Origin: an uncultured Eubacteriales bacterium
GTDB taxonomy: Bacteria; Bacillota; Clostridia; Oscillospirales; Butyricicoccaceae
Length of the DNA stretch: 20,289 bases
Assembly (NCBI GenBank): GCA_949740695.1
Contig: CATJIY010000182.1
Span: 1-20,289, forward strand
Reading direction: 5' to 3'
The notes under the pieces are model-generated. The model had not been told where the DNA came from. It made no database searches and saw only the letters and a program-made list of their open reading frames with translations. A program made the translations under genes and the position numbers. Position 1 is the stretch's first letter; each line of letters starts with the position of its first letter. Positions 12,859 through 20,281 of this stretch are shown piece by piece.

Positions 12859-14099
12859 AGATCCTCCTTTTTAGCGGGCAAAGATCCGCAGGATTTGGAT
12901 GAAGGGGCTTCCTCAGCCAAAAAGTCGGCGGTCACCTGGACAAACAGCGCGGCGGCATAGGCCAGTCCGCCCTCGTTTAGTTGGAACCGGCTGCTGTGGG
13001 CCGGGAAGCGGCAATCCTTTTGCCCGTCTCCATAGCCAAAAGAGCAGAAGCACCCAGGGATGGCCAGACGGTTGGTAAAAGCGCCAAAATCCTCGGTTCC
13101 CATGTTGGGTTCTCGGGCAATGCGTACCCGGTCCTCCCCCACCAGCTTGATCATAGCGCGGTTTACCAGCTGGCTCAAACCTTCCTCATTTACTATCCCG
13201 GGGTGACTTTCCTGTAGCTCCACTTGGGCTTCCGCCCCCATAGCTTTGGCAACCCCTTCGGTCAGTTCTCGGAACTGCCGGCAGGTTTTTTCCCGCATTT
13301 CGGGTCCTAAGGTGCGGATGGTACCCCTGAGCACTGCGGTATCAGGGATGATGTTTCCAGCAACGCCAGCGTGAAAGGAGCCGACGGTCACCACCGCCGA
13401 ATCGGTGGCGTAAATTCGTCTGGAAATCAGGGTCTGCATGGCCACAACAATTTGGCTGGCAGTAACAATAGGATCAATCCCGCTGCCGGGATAGGCCCCA
13501 TGGCAGCCTTGTCCGGTTACCGTTACCGTAAAGGTGTTAGATGCGGCATAACATTTGTCATACTTCAATCCATACCATCCTACGGGCAGACCCGCTGAGC
13601 TATGGCCCCCAAAAACCGCGTCTACCTTGGGATTTTCCAGACAGCCCGCGTCCACCATGCGTTGGGCGCCGCCGTCTTTTTCTTCATTGGGCTGGAAGAA
13701 AAATTTCACGTTTCCTGCCAGCTGGTCCCGCAGGTTCGCTAAGATTGCCGCCGCCCCCAGCAGGGAGGCGGTATGGCAGTCGTGACCGCAAGCGTGCATC
13801 ACGCCCGGCGTTTGAGAACTGTAAGGCAGGCCAGTTTCCTCCTGAATGGGCAAAGCATCCATATCGGCTCGGAGACCAATGGTTTTACCTGGCTTACCGC
13901 CTCTTAAAAGGCCTAGGACCCCAGTGTCAGCGATGGGCTGGGCCTCAATCCCCAGATCCGTCAGAGCCTTCAGCACCAAGGCTTGCGTGCGGGCTTCCTG
14001 CCGGCCCAGTTCGGGGTGGGCATGGATATCCCGGCGCAGCTCGCTCATATAGTCCTGCCGGGCTTGCGCCAAAGAAAGAATTTCCTGAGAAGTAAGCAT
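12855..14099 (-). CDS. M20D-family amidohydrolase (N-acyl amino acid deacylase type)
   Basis: 414 aa, the usual length of M20D zinc/manganese amidohydrolases (hippurate, IAA-amino acid, N-acetyldiaminopimelate and N-acetyl-cysteine deacylases). Metal ligands and signatures in order: IHAHPELG, LRADMDALPI, ACGHDCHTA with Cys and His ligands, the PNEEKDGG Glu pair, GGHSSAGLPVG, the lid domain from about 190 to 300, MGTEDFGAF, and the closing PAHSSRFQLNEGGL. It removes an acyl group from an amino acid or similar amide; the substrate cannot be told. No signal peptide. Start at 14099 has only a weak ribosome binding site (GGATGATG). It has its own promoter at 14150-14178 and overlaps mtnN by 4 nt, so the two enzymes are co-translated. 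Confidence 0.9.
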   Translation of the reverse strand: MLTSQEILSLAQARQDYMSELRRDIHAHPELGRQEARTQALVLKALTDLGIEAQPIADTGVLGLLRGGKPGKTIGLRADMDALPIQEETGLPYSSQTPGVMHACGHDCHTASLLGAAAILANLRDQLAGNVKFFFQPNEEKDGGAQRMVDAGCLENPKVDAVFGGHSSAGLPVGWYGLKYDKCYAASNTFTVTVTGQGCHGAYPGSGIDPIVTASQIVVAMQTLISRRIYATDSAVVTVGSFHAGVAGNIIPDTAVLRGTIRTLGPEMREKTCRQFRELTEGVAKAMGAEAQVELQESHPGIVNEEGLSQLVNRAMIKLVGEDRVRIAREPNMGTEDFGAFTNRLAIPGCFCSFGYGDGQKDCRFPAHSSRFQLNEGGLAYAAALFVQVTADFLAEEAPSSKSCGSLPAKKEDL

Positions 14100-14149
14100 G
14101 CTTCATCATCCGTTCTATGGAAAATTTTGAGGGAAGATTCCTCAAAGGC

Positions 14150-14178
14150 AGTATACCACAGCGCGCGTTTTTTTTCAA
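14150..14178 (-). promoter_or_regulatory. Promoter for the M20D-mtnN operon
   Basis: TTGAAA (14178-14173), 17 bp, and an extended -10 TGGTATACT (TATACT at 14155-14150) on the minus strand. Near the predicted start a 7-bp stem TTTGAGG/CCTCAAA (14126-14132 with 14140-14146) can form in the leader. The plus-strand promoter of the NagZ gene lies 140 bp away on the other side of the gap. Confidence 0.75.
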
Positions 14179-14292
14179 TGCGAACAGGTTTTGGCACCCG
14201 GACTGGTGAAAAAGCATGGAGCGTTTTACCGTCAGAGACGGCTATGCTTTGCAAAAAAGAGGATAATTTTTCAAACAAGACCGGCTTTTCCC

Positions 14293-14321
14293 TTGCGAAC
14301 CCCCTTCGCCTCCTCTATAAT
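14293..14321 (+). promoter_or_regulatory. Promoter for the NagZ-type gene
   Basis: TTGCGA (14293-14298), a 17-bp spacer and a perfect TATAAT (14316-14321). Transcription should start near 14328. Confidence 0.75.
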
Positions 14322-14334
14322 AAACACGAAACCA

Positions 14335-14350
14335 CGCGGCCTTCGCCGCG
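14335..14350 (+). other. Short 5'-end hairpin in the NagZ mRNA
   Basis: CGCGGC and GCCGCG pair perfectly over 6 bp with a CTTC loop. It begins within about 7 nt of the predicted transcript start and ends 3 nt before the AAAGGAGG ribosome binding site (14354-14361). Such 5' hairpins often protect mRNA from decay; this role is inferred. Confidence 0.4.
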
Positions 14351-14368
14351 CTTAAAGGAGGTTTTCCC

Positions 14369-15934
14369 ATGGATCAAACGCTAAAAGGTCAAATTGGGCA
14401 AATGTTGCTGGCTGGGTTCCCCGAGCAGACGGGAGACGGACAGGCTTTGCGGCTGGCCCAGGAATATCAGGTAGGCAACTTTATCTTGTTTGCCCATAAT
14501 CTTTCGTCTCCAGAGCAGGGGGCGGCTTTGTGCGACCAGCTTTACCGGGCGGCCCAGGATCAGACTGGACTTCCGCCCCTGATTGCTGCCGACCAAGAGG
14601 GGGGGCCGGTATGCCGGATCGCCCAAGGGGCGGGCCGTTTCCCTGGCGCCATGGCTTTGGCTGCCGCCGCCGCCCCCCAAGAGATTGCGCAGATTGGCCA
14701 GAACTGCGGAAGGATGCTGCGGTCTATGGGGGTCAATCTCAACTTGGCCCCGGTGTTAGACGTCAACCTGGAGCCCATGAACCCAGTGATCGGCAACCGG
14801 TCTTACGGCGACCAGCCCGACCAGGTAGCCCAGCTTGGCTGCGCTATGATGAAAGGGCTGGAACAAGGGGGCGTGTTGGCCGTCGTCAAGCATTATCCTG
14901 GTCACGGTTGCGTTCAGACCGATTCTCATTTGGATCTGCCAGTAAACCATAAAACTATGGCTCAGCTGGAGGAAAGCGAGCTGATCCCCTTCGAACAGGC
15001 GATCCGACAGGGGGCGGGAGCGGTAATGAGTTGCCACATCCGCTTCCCTCAGATTGATCCGGATCTGCCCGCCACCCTTTCCCCCGCTATTATCACTGGA
15101 TTGCTGCGGGAAAAGCTGGGTTTTTCTGGGCTGGTTCTTACCGATTGCCTGGAGATGGAGGCGATTCGTAAGGGCTGGGGTGTGGCCCAAGGAGCAGTGC
15201 TGGCGGTTAAGGCCGGCTGTGACTTACTGTGCATCTCTCATCATTTGGAAGCTGCCGCTCAGGCCGCGGAAGCCATTTATCAGGCGGTAGAGCGGGGAGA
15301 GCTTTCCCGAGAGCGCATCCAGCAGTCCTATGATCGTATTTTAGCCGCAAAAAAACGCCTGGGGTTATTTGCGCCCCAAAGGATTTCTCCCGCTCAGGCA
15401 AAGGCCGCCGCAGAGGATCCCCAAGCCGTTGAATTCTGTCAGACTTTGGCCCGCCGCAGCATCACTTTATTGCAGGATAAAGGAGGCCTTGCAGCCTTGA
15501 AAACCGCCCGCCGGGGGCTAGTTTTGGCCCCGCTGTCTCGAGCTTCTACCCAGGTTCAGTCTCAGGAGCAGGCCGGGACCTCCTTTGCCCAACTGGCTGG
15601 GGAAACTTTAGGCTTTGACTGGCAGGATATTCCCCGTGAGCCTTCTCCTGAGGAGGCCGCTGCTTTGGTGAAAAAGGCCGGCGATTATGACTGTCTCGTG
15701 CTGGGATTCTATAACGCTCGATTCCGGCCAGGCCAGCAGGCGCTGGCGGAAGCCCTGTGCGAAAAGCTTCCGGTGATTGCCGTACTGCTGGGAGATCCCT
15801 ATGACGCTCTCGTGGCAAAAACCGCTGCTGCGGCTATCGCTGTGTACGAGTATCATTCCCTTTCGGCCCAAGCTGCGGCCTGGGCGCTAAAAGAAGGTTG
15901 CTTTGCGGGGAAATTACCCATTCAACTGGATTAA
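14369..15934 (+). CDS. nagZ: GH3 beta-N-acetylhexosaminidase, NagZ type
   Basis: 521 aa, two domains. The N-terminal TIM barrel (to about residue 340) contains the GH3 signatures VGNFILFAHNL, PLIAADQEGGPVCRI, the NagZ-specific loop KHYPGHGCVQTDSH with the catalytic Asp/His dyad, and GLVLTDCLEMEAI with the probable nucleophile Asp. The C-terminal ~180 residues are the alpha/beta domain seen in Bacillus-type NagZ. It should remove terminal N-acetylglucosamine, for example from peptidoglycan fragments during wall recycling. There is no signal peptide, so unlike the secreted Bacillus enzyme it should act in the cytoplasm. AAAGGAGG lies 7 nt before the ATG. Monocistronic, with its own promoter and terminator. 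Confidence 0.92.
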   Translation: MDQTLKGQIGQMLLAGFPEQTGDGQALRLAQEYQVGNFILFAHNLSSPEQGAALCDQLYRAAQDQTGLPPLIAADQEGGPVCRIAQGAGRFPGAMALAAAAAPQEIAQIGQNCGRMLRSMGVNLNLAPVLDVNLEPMNPVIGNRSYGDQPDQVAQLGCAMMKGLEQGGVLAVVKHYPGHGCVQTDSHLDLPVNHKTMAQLEESELIPFEQAIRQGAGAVMSCHIRFPQIDPDLPATLSPAIITGLLREKLGFSGLVLTDCLEMEAIRKGWGVAQGAVLAVKAGCDLLCISHHLEAAAQAAEAIYQAVERGELSRERIQQSYDRILAAKKRLGLFAPQRISPAQAKAAAEDPQAVEFCQTLARRSITLLQDKGGLAALKTARRGLVLAPLSRASTQVQSQEQAGTSFAQLAGETLGFDWQDIPREPSPEEAAALVKKAGDYDCLVLGFYNARFRPGQQALAEALCEKLPVIAVLLGDPYDALVAKTAAAAIAVYEYHSLSAQAAAWALKEGCFAGKLPIQLD

Positions 15935-15967
15935 ACTCTTTTTCGGCGTTCTTTAAGGAAGATAAAA

Positions 15968-16000
15968 ATGCGCGGCAGCCTAGTCATAGCTGCCGCGCAT
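15968..16000. terminator. Bidirectional terminator between nagZ and proS
   Basis: ATGCGCGGCAGC (15968-15979) and GCTGCCGCGCAT (15989-16000) form a perfect 12-bp stem with a 9-nt loop. The minus strand is followed by TTTTATC, closing proS; the plus strand by AGTGAATTTTT, closing nagZ. Confidence 0.82.
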
Positions 16001-16077
16001 AGTGAATTTTTAACAAGAAAAGATCCATATCATTGTGCAGAAAACAGGAGGCACGGCAGATTCGCCTTTTCAACAAC

Positions 16078-17517
16078 TCAATAGGCCACGCCCCAATAAA
16101 TCGTTTTATGCGCAGGCTTGCCGCAGATCGGACAAACGCCTAGGATATGAGGCTGCTCCAAGGGCAAACAGCGGGAGGTCATGCCGGCCTCCTCTTTCAT
16201 TTTCAGCTCACATTCCAGCTCGCCGCACCAGAGTGTCTTGACAAAGCCGCCCTTTTGCTCCTGAATGGCTTTGGCTTCCTCCAGGCTTTCAGCGGTGTAG
16301 ATATTGTCCTCCAGATTCTTTTGTGCTTTGGCAAAGAGGGCGTTATGGATATCATCCAACAGGGATTGGGCGGTTTTTTCAATGCCCTCCAAAGAGACAA
16401 AGGTTTTTTCCCCGCTGTCCCGGCGGACCAGAACGCACTGGTTCTTTTCCAGGTCCTTGGGTCCTAACTCCAGCCGCAGGGGGACGCCTTTCATTTCGTA
16501 TTCGGCAAACTTCCAGCCGGGCGATTGATCGGAATCATCCAGCTTGACCCGCAGACCGGCAGCCTTCAATTGGCCCGCCAGCTGATGACAGGCCTCTAAA
16601 ACACCAGCTTTATGTTGCGCCACCGGAACGATCACCACCTGAATAGGCGCGATACGGGGAGGCAAAACCAAGCCCCGGTTATCCCCATGGGTCATAATAA
16701 TGCCGCCCAAAATGCGGGTGGAAAGCCCCCAGGAGGTCTCAAACGGAGCGGTGAGCTGATTATTTTTATCAGAAAAAGCAATGCCAAAGGCTTTGGCGAA
16801 GCCATTGCCGAAGAAATGGCTGGTACCGCTTTGCAGGGCTTTTTTGTCGTGCATCATGCACTCAATGGTATAGGTGCGCTCGGCTCCGGCAAACTTCTCC
16901 TTGTCGGTTTTCAAGCCCTTTACCACTGGCATAGCCAAGACCGTTTCGCACAGATCGGCGTAGATATTCAACATCTGCTCGGTTTCTGTGACAGCTTCTT
17001 CCTCGGTGGCGTGAAGGGTATGTCCTTCCTGCCATAAAAATTCGCGGTGGCGTAAAAAGGGCCGGGAGGTTTTTTCCCATCGAAGGACGCTGCACCACTG
17101 GTTATACAATAAAGGCAGGTCCCGCCAAGAGTGAACGATATGACTCCAATGGTCGCAGAACACAGTCTCCGAAGTGGGACGGACGCACAGCCGCTCTTCC
17201 AGCTCCTCGCTGCCGCCATGGGTTACCCAAGCGCACTCGGGGGCGAATCCTTCCACATGGTCCTTTTCCTTTTGTAACAAGGACTCGGGAATCAGCATAG
17301 GCATAGCCACATTGGCGTGGCCGGTTTCTTTAAATCGTTTATCCAGATAAGCCTGGATATTCTCCCAGATGGCGTAGCCATAGGGCCGGTAGATAAACAT
17401 TCCCTTGACGCTGGTGTAGTCGATTAGCTCAGCTTTGATACAAACGTCGGTGTACCACTGGGTAAAGTCCGCATCCATATCGGTGATGGCGGTAACCGCT
17501 TTTTTTTCAGTAGACAT
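16078..17517 (-). CDS. proS: Prolyl-tRNA synthetase, archaeal/eukaryotic type
   Basis: Charges tRNA-Pro with proline in the cytoplasm. 479 aa from the ATG at 17517. An in-frame TTG at 17544 is possible but no ribosome binding site precedes it, and MSTEKK is a natural start. This is the short ProS form without the bacterial editing insertion: class II motifs are spread through MLIPESLL, RPTSETVFCDHW, LRWEKTSRPFLRHREFLWQEGHTLH and GGIIMTHGDNRGLVLPPRIAP. The end carries the Zn-like domain (WCGELECELK, GVCPICGKPA) and the diagnostic terminal Tyr (GVAY). This type is frequent in Clostridia. The best ribosome binding site, AAAGGA, is 12 nt from the ATG, longer than usual. It lies downstream of secG on the same strand. 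Confidence 0.96.
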   Translation of the reverse strand: MSTEKKAVTAITDMDADFTQWYTDVCIKAELIDYTSVKGMFIYRPYGYAIWENIQAYLDKRFKETGHANVAMPMLIPESLLQKEKDHVEGFAPECAWVTHGGSEELEERLCVRPTSETVFCDHWSHIVHSWRDLPLLYNQWCSVLRWEKTSRPFLRHREFLWQEGHTLHATEEEAVTETEQMLNIYADLCETVLAMPVVKGLKTDKEKFAGAERTYTIECMMHDKKALQSGTSHFFGNGFAKAFGIAFSDKNNQLTAPFETSWGLSTRILGGIIMTHGDNRGLVLPPRIAPIQVVIVPVAQHKAGVLEACHQLAGQLKAAGLRVKLDDSDQSPGWKFAEYEMKGVPLRLELGPKDLEKNQCVLVRRDSGEKTFVSLEGIEKTAQSLLDDIHNALFAKAQKNLEDNIYTAESLEEAKAIQEQKGGFVKTLWCGELECELKMKEEAGMTSRCLPLEQPHILGVCPICGKPAHKTIYWGVAY

Positions 17518-17560
17518 AGTGTTTCTTAGTCCTTTGTCAATCAATTTTATAAAAATACAT

Positions 17561-17583
17561 AAGCCGCCCCGGCGGGACGGCTT
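17561..17583 (-). terminator. Second hairpin between secG and proS
   Basis: AAGCCG (17561-17566) and CGGCTT (17578-17583) plus inner CCC/GGG around a GGC loop. The C-A mismatch becomes a G-U pair on the minus strand, giving a 10-bp stem followed by ATGTATTTTTAT. It may be a terminator, or with TATAAA nearby part of the proS promoter region. There is no T-box sequence here. Confidence 0.45.
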
Positions 17584-17617
17584 GGCAGCACAGCAAAATT
17601 ACCCTCCGAAAAACAGG

Positions 17618-17634
17618 AGGACAGCCAGTGTCCT
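17618..17634 (-). terminator. Hairpin directly after secG
   Basis: AGGACA (17618-17623) and TGTCCT (17629-17634) pair perfectly around a GCCAG loop, 2 nt after the secG stop codon. On the minus strand it is followed by CCTGTTTTT. A moderate terminator; with the next hairpin it makes a tandem pair, so some read-through into proS is likely. Confidence 0.5.
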
Positions 17635-17636
17635 TT

Positions 17637-17882
17637 TTAAGAAAGGAGCGCCAGCACAGCCGTTAGCAGGAAAAAGACAATGGCTGTGCCTACCGTCATC
17701 TTTTGCAGTTTTGCATCTAGCGAACGGCCCTTGTTTTTGCCAAAGAATGTTTCGGCCGCGCTGCCGCCGGTATAGGCGTCCAGTCCTTCCGACTTGCTGT
17801 TTTGCAGCAAAATCAAAACGATCATAACCACGCCCACAATCACGCTTAAAATTGTCAAGATTAGTTGCAGTGTAGGATTCAT
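17637..17882 (-). CDS. secG: Preprotein translocase subunit SecG
   Basis: 81 aa, typical SecG: a first membrane helix (LQLILTILSVIVGVVMIVLILLQ, with the conserved LLQ), a cytoplasmic loop SKSEGLDAYTGGSAAETFFGKNKG (GG..ETFFG is the family hallmark), then LDAKLQKMTVGTAIVFFLLTAVLALL. It joins SecY and SecE in the membrane channel used by SecA, which is encoded 12 kb away in this window. GGGAGG lies 8 nt before the ATG. It has its own promoter at 17941-17969. Confidence 0.96.
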   Translation of the reverse strand: MNPTLQLILTILSVIVGVVMIVLILLQNSKSEGLDAYTGGSAAETFFGKNKGRSLDAKLQKMTVGTAIVFFLLTAVLALLS

Positions 17883-17940
17883 AATGTTGGCCTCCCGTTA
17901 TCATTCAGCCGGAACGCCCGGCGGCAATTACAGTAGTTCG

Positions 17941-17969
17941 ATTATAGCATAGACAACCGGCAAAAGCAA
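17941..17969 (-). promoter_or_regulatory. Promoter for secG
   Basis: TTGCTT (17969-17964), a 17-bp spacer and TATAAT (17946-17941) with an extended TGC on the minus strand. Leader of about 50 nt before secG. Confidence 0.78.
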
Positions 17970-18044
17970 GCCGTTTTTCCGGGATTTTGGGAGGATTTCT
18001 TCCCCTTTGACAGCTTTTTTTAAGAATCGTTTCCCCAGTATGGT

Positions 18045-18064
18045 AGAAAAAAGGCCTTTTTTCT
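18045..18064. repeat. Perfect 20-bp palindrome in the secG-GntR gap
   Basis: AGAAAAAAGGCCTTTTTTCT is an exact palindrome centred on GGCC, 13 bp upstream of the -35 of the GntR operon. It could be a binding site, a terminator-like barrier between the divergent promoters (8-bp stem, GGCC loop, T-run both ways) or an A-tract upstream promoter element. Confidence 0.4.
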
Positions 18065-18076
18065 GAAAAAAATTGC

Positions 18077-18105
18077 TTGACAACCGTTCAAAAAACGTCT
18101 ATAGT
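18077..18105 (+). promoter_or_regulatory. Promoter for the GntR-ABC operon
   Basis: TTGACA (18077-18082), a 17-bp spacer and TATAGT (18100-18105), a near-consensus SigA promoter. The operator-like repeat starts at its last base. Confidence 0.82.
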
Positions 18106-18125
18106 GTACTTATTGAACCAGTACA
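18105..18125. promoter_or_regulatory. Operator-like inverted repeat at the GntR operon start
   Basis: TGTACT (18105-18110) and AGTACA (18120-18125) are exact reverse complements separated by 9 bp, directly over the transcription start. GntR/YtrA-type regulators commonly repress their own operon from such sites, so this is probably the autoregulatory operator of the gene at 18159. Confidence 0.6.
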
Positions 18126-18158
18126 ATTAGAACGATTGATATGCAAGGAGGACCGCCG

Positions 18159-18530
18159 GTGGAGATTATCATCAGCAACAGTAGCGGCAAACCTATCTAT
18201 GAACAAATTGCCTCTCAGATAAAATGTCAAATCATGGAAGGTAAACTTTCTCCAGGGGAAAGCTTACCTTCTATGCGGGGGTTGGCAAAAGATTTGCATA
18301 TCAGTGTGATTACTGTTCAGCGGGCTTATGAGGATTTAACACGGGATGGTTTTATTGAGACGGTATCGGGAAAGGGCAGCTTTGTTAGCGGGCAGAACCA
18401 GGAGTTTATCCGAGAGGAGCGGCTACGGGCGGCTGAGGAGCTGCTGCAAAAAGTGGCCGAGATTGGCCGGGCCAACGGCATTGGCTATCCGCAGATGGCA
18501 GAAATTTTACGGCTTTTTTATGAGGACTGA
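18159..18530 (+). CDS. GntR-family repressor, YtrA subfamily
   Basis: Start GTG at 18159 is chosen because AAGGAGG (18145-18151) lies 7 nt upstream; an ATG at 18141 would put that site inside the gene. The product is 123 aa: a winged HTH (PIYEQIASQIKCQIMEGKLSPGESLPSMRGLAKDLHISVITVQRAYEDLTRDGFI, then the wing ETVSGKGSFVSG) and only a short C-terminal helical tail, the layout of YtrA-type GntR proteins, which sit in front of ABC transporter genes and often respond to cell-envelope antibiotics. First gene of an operon with the ATPase (14-nt gap) and the permease. An inverted repeat at the promoter likely binds it. Confidence 0.9.
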   Translation: MEIIISNSSGKPIYEQIASQIKCQIMEGKLSPGESLPSMRGLAKDLHISVITVQRAYEDLTRDGFIETVSGKGSFVSGQNQEFIREERLRAAEELLQKVAEIGRANGIGYPQMAEILRLFYED

Positions 18531-18544
18531 CAGGAGGTTTGGCT

Positions 18545-19408
18545 ATGGAAGACAGTATTCTGGTACAAGGGCTTTGCAAAAAATTTGACGGGTTTGCCTT
18601 AAAAGATGTATCTTTTCGGGTGCCACAGGGACGTATTGTGGGTTTTATCGGGGAAAACGGCGCGGGCAAATCCACTACCATCCGTCTGATTTTGAATCAA
18701 TTGAAAAAGGATAGCGGGCAAATCCGGCTATTGGGACAGGACCATACCCAGCCGGAGGTGCGGGCCGAGATCGGAGTGGCCTTTGATTCTTGTAATTTTC
18801 ACGAGGTATTTACCGCGCTGGACGTGGAGCGGATGCTTTCCAGCCTGTATCCTCATTGGGACAAAACCCTTTACCGCCAATACCTGAGACGGTTTTCTAT
18901 CCCGGAAAAGCAGAAGATCGGATCCTTTTCCAAAGGGATGAAGATGAAGCTTTCCATTGTCAGCGCTATGGCCCACCGGCCCAAGCTTTTGATTTTGGAT
19001 GAGTCCACCACCGGGCTGGACCCAGTGGTGCGGGATGAAATTCTTGATCTGTTTCTGGAGTTTATTCAAGAGGAGGACCGCTCGATTTTCTTTTCCTCCC
19101 ATATTACCTCGGATATTGAAAAGATTGCCGACTATGTGGTATTGATCCATCAAGGGCGGATCGTTTTTGATGAGGAAAAGGACAATTTGCTTTATCGCTA
19201 TGGTATTCTGAAGTGTGGTAAGGAGCGTTTTTCCGCTCTGGACGTTAAGGATTACTTGGTTCACCGCTCCACGAAAGTCTGTGAGGAATGTCTGGTGCGG
19301 GACAAAGAGGCCATTGGGCGCAAATATCGGGAGCTGGTAGTGGACAACGCTGGGTTGGAGGATATCATGCTGTTTTATGCGAAAGGAGAATCATCATGGG
19401 CGGATTGA
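18545..19408 (+). CDS. ABC transporter ATP-binding protein of the GntR-linked module
   Basis: Start at ATG 18545 follows AGGAGG by 7 nt; an in-frame TTG at 18539 is less likely. 287 aa. Walker A GENGAGKST (36-44), signature FSKGMKMKLSI, Walker B LLILDESTTGLDP, and H-loop FFSSHITSDIEKI are all intact. At the Q-loop the expected Gln is absent: the segment reads IGVAFDSCNF; I recall similar Asp versions in YtrB-like ATPases. After about residue 215 a non-catalytic tail follows. It powers the partner permease in the membrane. The substrate is not known: bacitracin-, lantibiotic- or lipid-related export are the usual guesses for this family. Its last 13 nt overlap the permease gene. Confidence 0.93.
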   Translation: MEDSILVQGLCKKFDGFALKDVSFRVPQGRIVGFIGENGAGKSTTIRLILNQLKKDSGQIRLLGQDHTQPEVRAEIGVAFDSCNFHEVFTALDVERMLSSLYPHWDKTLYRQYLRRFSIPEKQKIGSFSKGMKMKLSIVSAMAHRPKLLILDESTTGLDPVVRDEILDLFLEFIQEEDRSIFFSSHITSDIEKIADYVVLIHQGRIVFDEEKDNLLYRYGILKCGKERFSALDVKDYLVHRSTKVCEECLVRDKEAIGRKYRELVVDNAGLEDIMLFYAKGESSWAD

Positions 19409-20055
19409 TTTATAAGGAATTGACGCTTTTTTATAAAACTTTTGATAAACGGTTTTTGCTGGTCCTGGCAGCGGTAGCGGTTTTTCTGCTTTATCAAGTG
19501 GGCGTTATGGCCGCGCTATTTGTTGCTGGCATGTTTTCCCTGGCGGTGGCTATGCAGAGCATCGCCAGCTTCCTGGTGGATGAAAAGGTGGGTTGGGATC
19601 AGTACCAGCTGGCTTTGCCAGTGAATCCCCTTTTGGTAGTAGGGAGCAAATACCTTTCGGCCCTTTGCAGCTTGGCGGTAAGCGTGGGATTCGGTTTGGT
19701 GATGAATTTGGTTTCCAGCTTGGTTTTCGGCCAATTTAACTGGGCTTTGTGCGGACTTTCCCTGTTTGTGGCGGTGGCCTTACCGCTAAGTTATTTAACG
19801 GTTACGCTGCCGCTGGTCTACTGGTTTGGCCGCCGGACTGCCGATATCATGCGGATTGTGGTAATCCTTCCAGTTTGTTTTGGAATGGGATATCTGATTG
19901 AGACGGGAGATCTTTCTGGCTTGCTAAATCGCCCTATTTCCTTGCTGTTGGCGGTAGTGCTGGTCTGTATGTTGGCATTGTTGGGGATATCTCTGATGTT
20001 CAGCTTGGCGGGTTACCGGTACAAAAGCCGCCGGCCTGCTGGAAATTCGCAATAA
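19396..20055 (+). CDS. ABC-2 type permease of the GntR-linked module
   Basis: 219 aa from the ATG at 19396, which follows AAAGGAG by 7 nt and overlaps the ATPase gene; an ORF starting at 19288 in this frame has no such signal. After a short cytoplasmic start (GGLIYKELTLFYKTFDKR) about six membrane helices follow: FLLVLAAVAVFLLYQV, MAALFVAGMFSLAVAM, LSALCSLAVSVGFGLVMNLV, LCGLSLFVAVALPLSYLTVTLPLVYW, IMRIVVILPVCFGMGYLI and LLLAVVLVCMLALLGISLMF. DEKVGWDQYQLALPVN, between helices 2 and 3, is a conserved ABC-2 (ABC2_membrane_5-like) motif. It forms the membrane part of the transporter, likely as a dimer. No clear terminator separates it from the tRNA promoter 27 bp later. Confidence 0.88.
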   Translation: MGGLIYKELTLFYKTFDKRFLLVLAAVAVFLLYQVGVMAALFVAGMFSLAVAMQSIASFLVDEKVGWDQYQLALPVNPLLVVGSKYLSALCSLAVSVGFGLVMNLVSSLVFGQFNWALCGLSLFVAVALPLSYLTVTLPLVYWFGRRTADIMRIVVILPVCFGMGYLIETGDLSGLLNRPISLLLAVVLVCMLALLGISLMFSLAGYRYKSRRPAGNSQ

Positions 20056-20081
20056 GCGTTTGGTAATCTTGCCGGAAGGCC

Positions 20082-20110
20082 TTGCGTTTTTTCGCTGTCT
20101 GTGGTAAAAT
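20082..20110 (+). promoter_or_regulatory. Promoter for tRNA-Leu
   Basis: TTGCGT (20082-20087), a 17-bp spacer and TAAAAT (20105-20110) with extended TGG. The tRNA starts 12 nt after the -10 element. Confidence 0.7.
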
Positions 20111-20122
20111 ACGGATGTTCTC

Positions 20123-20209
20123 GCCGGTGTGGCGGAACAGGCAGACGCCCGGGACTTAAAATCCCGTGATGGCAACATCGTACCGGTTCGATCCCGGTCA
20201 CCGGCACCA
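20123..20209 (+). tRNA. tRNA-Leu (anticodon UAA)
   Basis: Acceptor GCCGGTG (20123-20129) pairs with CACCGGC (20199-20205), followed by A and encoded CCA. The anticodon stem CGGGA/TCCCG encloses CTTAAAA, anticodon TAA. A long variable arm (GATG-GCAA-CATC), as expected for a class II leucine tRNA, and a T arm ACCGG-TTCGATC-CCGGT complete the cloverleaf. 87 nt including CCA. It reads UUA and, by wobble, UUG codons. Confidence 0.97.
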
Positions 20210-20210
20210 A

Positions 20211-20246
20211 ACCCCACGAAATCTGCGATTTCGTGGGGTCTTTTTT
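20211..20246 (+). terminator. Terminator after tRNA-Leu
   Basis: A 13-bp perfect stem (20211-20223 with 20227-20239, core CCCCACGAAATC/GATTTCGTGGGG) with a TGC loop, followed by CTTTTTT. It starts 1 nt after the tRNA CCA. Confidence 0.92.
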
Positions 20247-20265
20247 ATTGAATCGATTTCCGGCG

Positions 20266-20281
20266 CGCCGCAGAAGCGGCG
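20266..20281. other. Short GC-rich hairpin at the window edge
   Basis: CGCCGC and GCGGCG pair around AGAA. It has no T tract in view and lies in 43 nt of non-coding sequence cut by the window end; it may be a leader element of the next gene. Confidence 0.25.

Noticed and set aside
17518..17636. T-box leader for proS
   Set aside because: Only about 120 nt lie between secG and proS and no GGGUGGNACCGCG-type antiterminator sequence is present.
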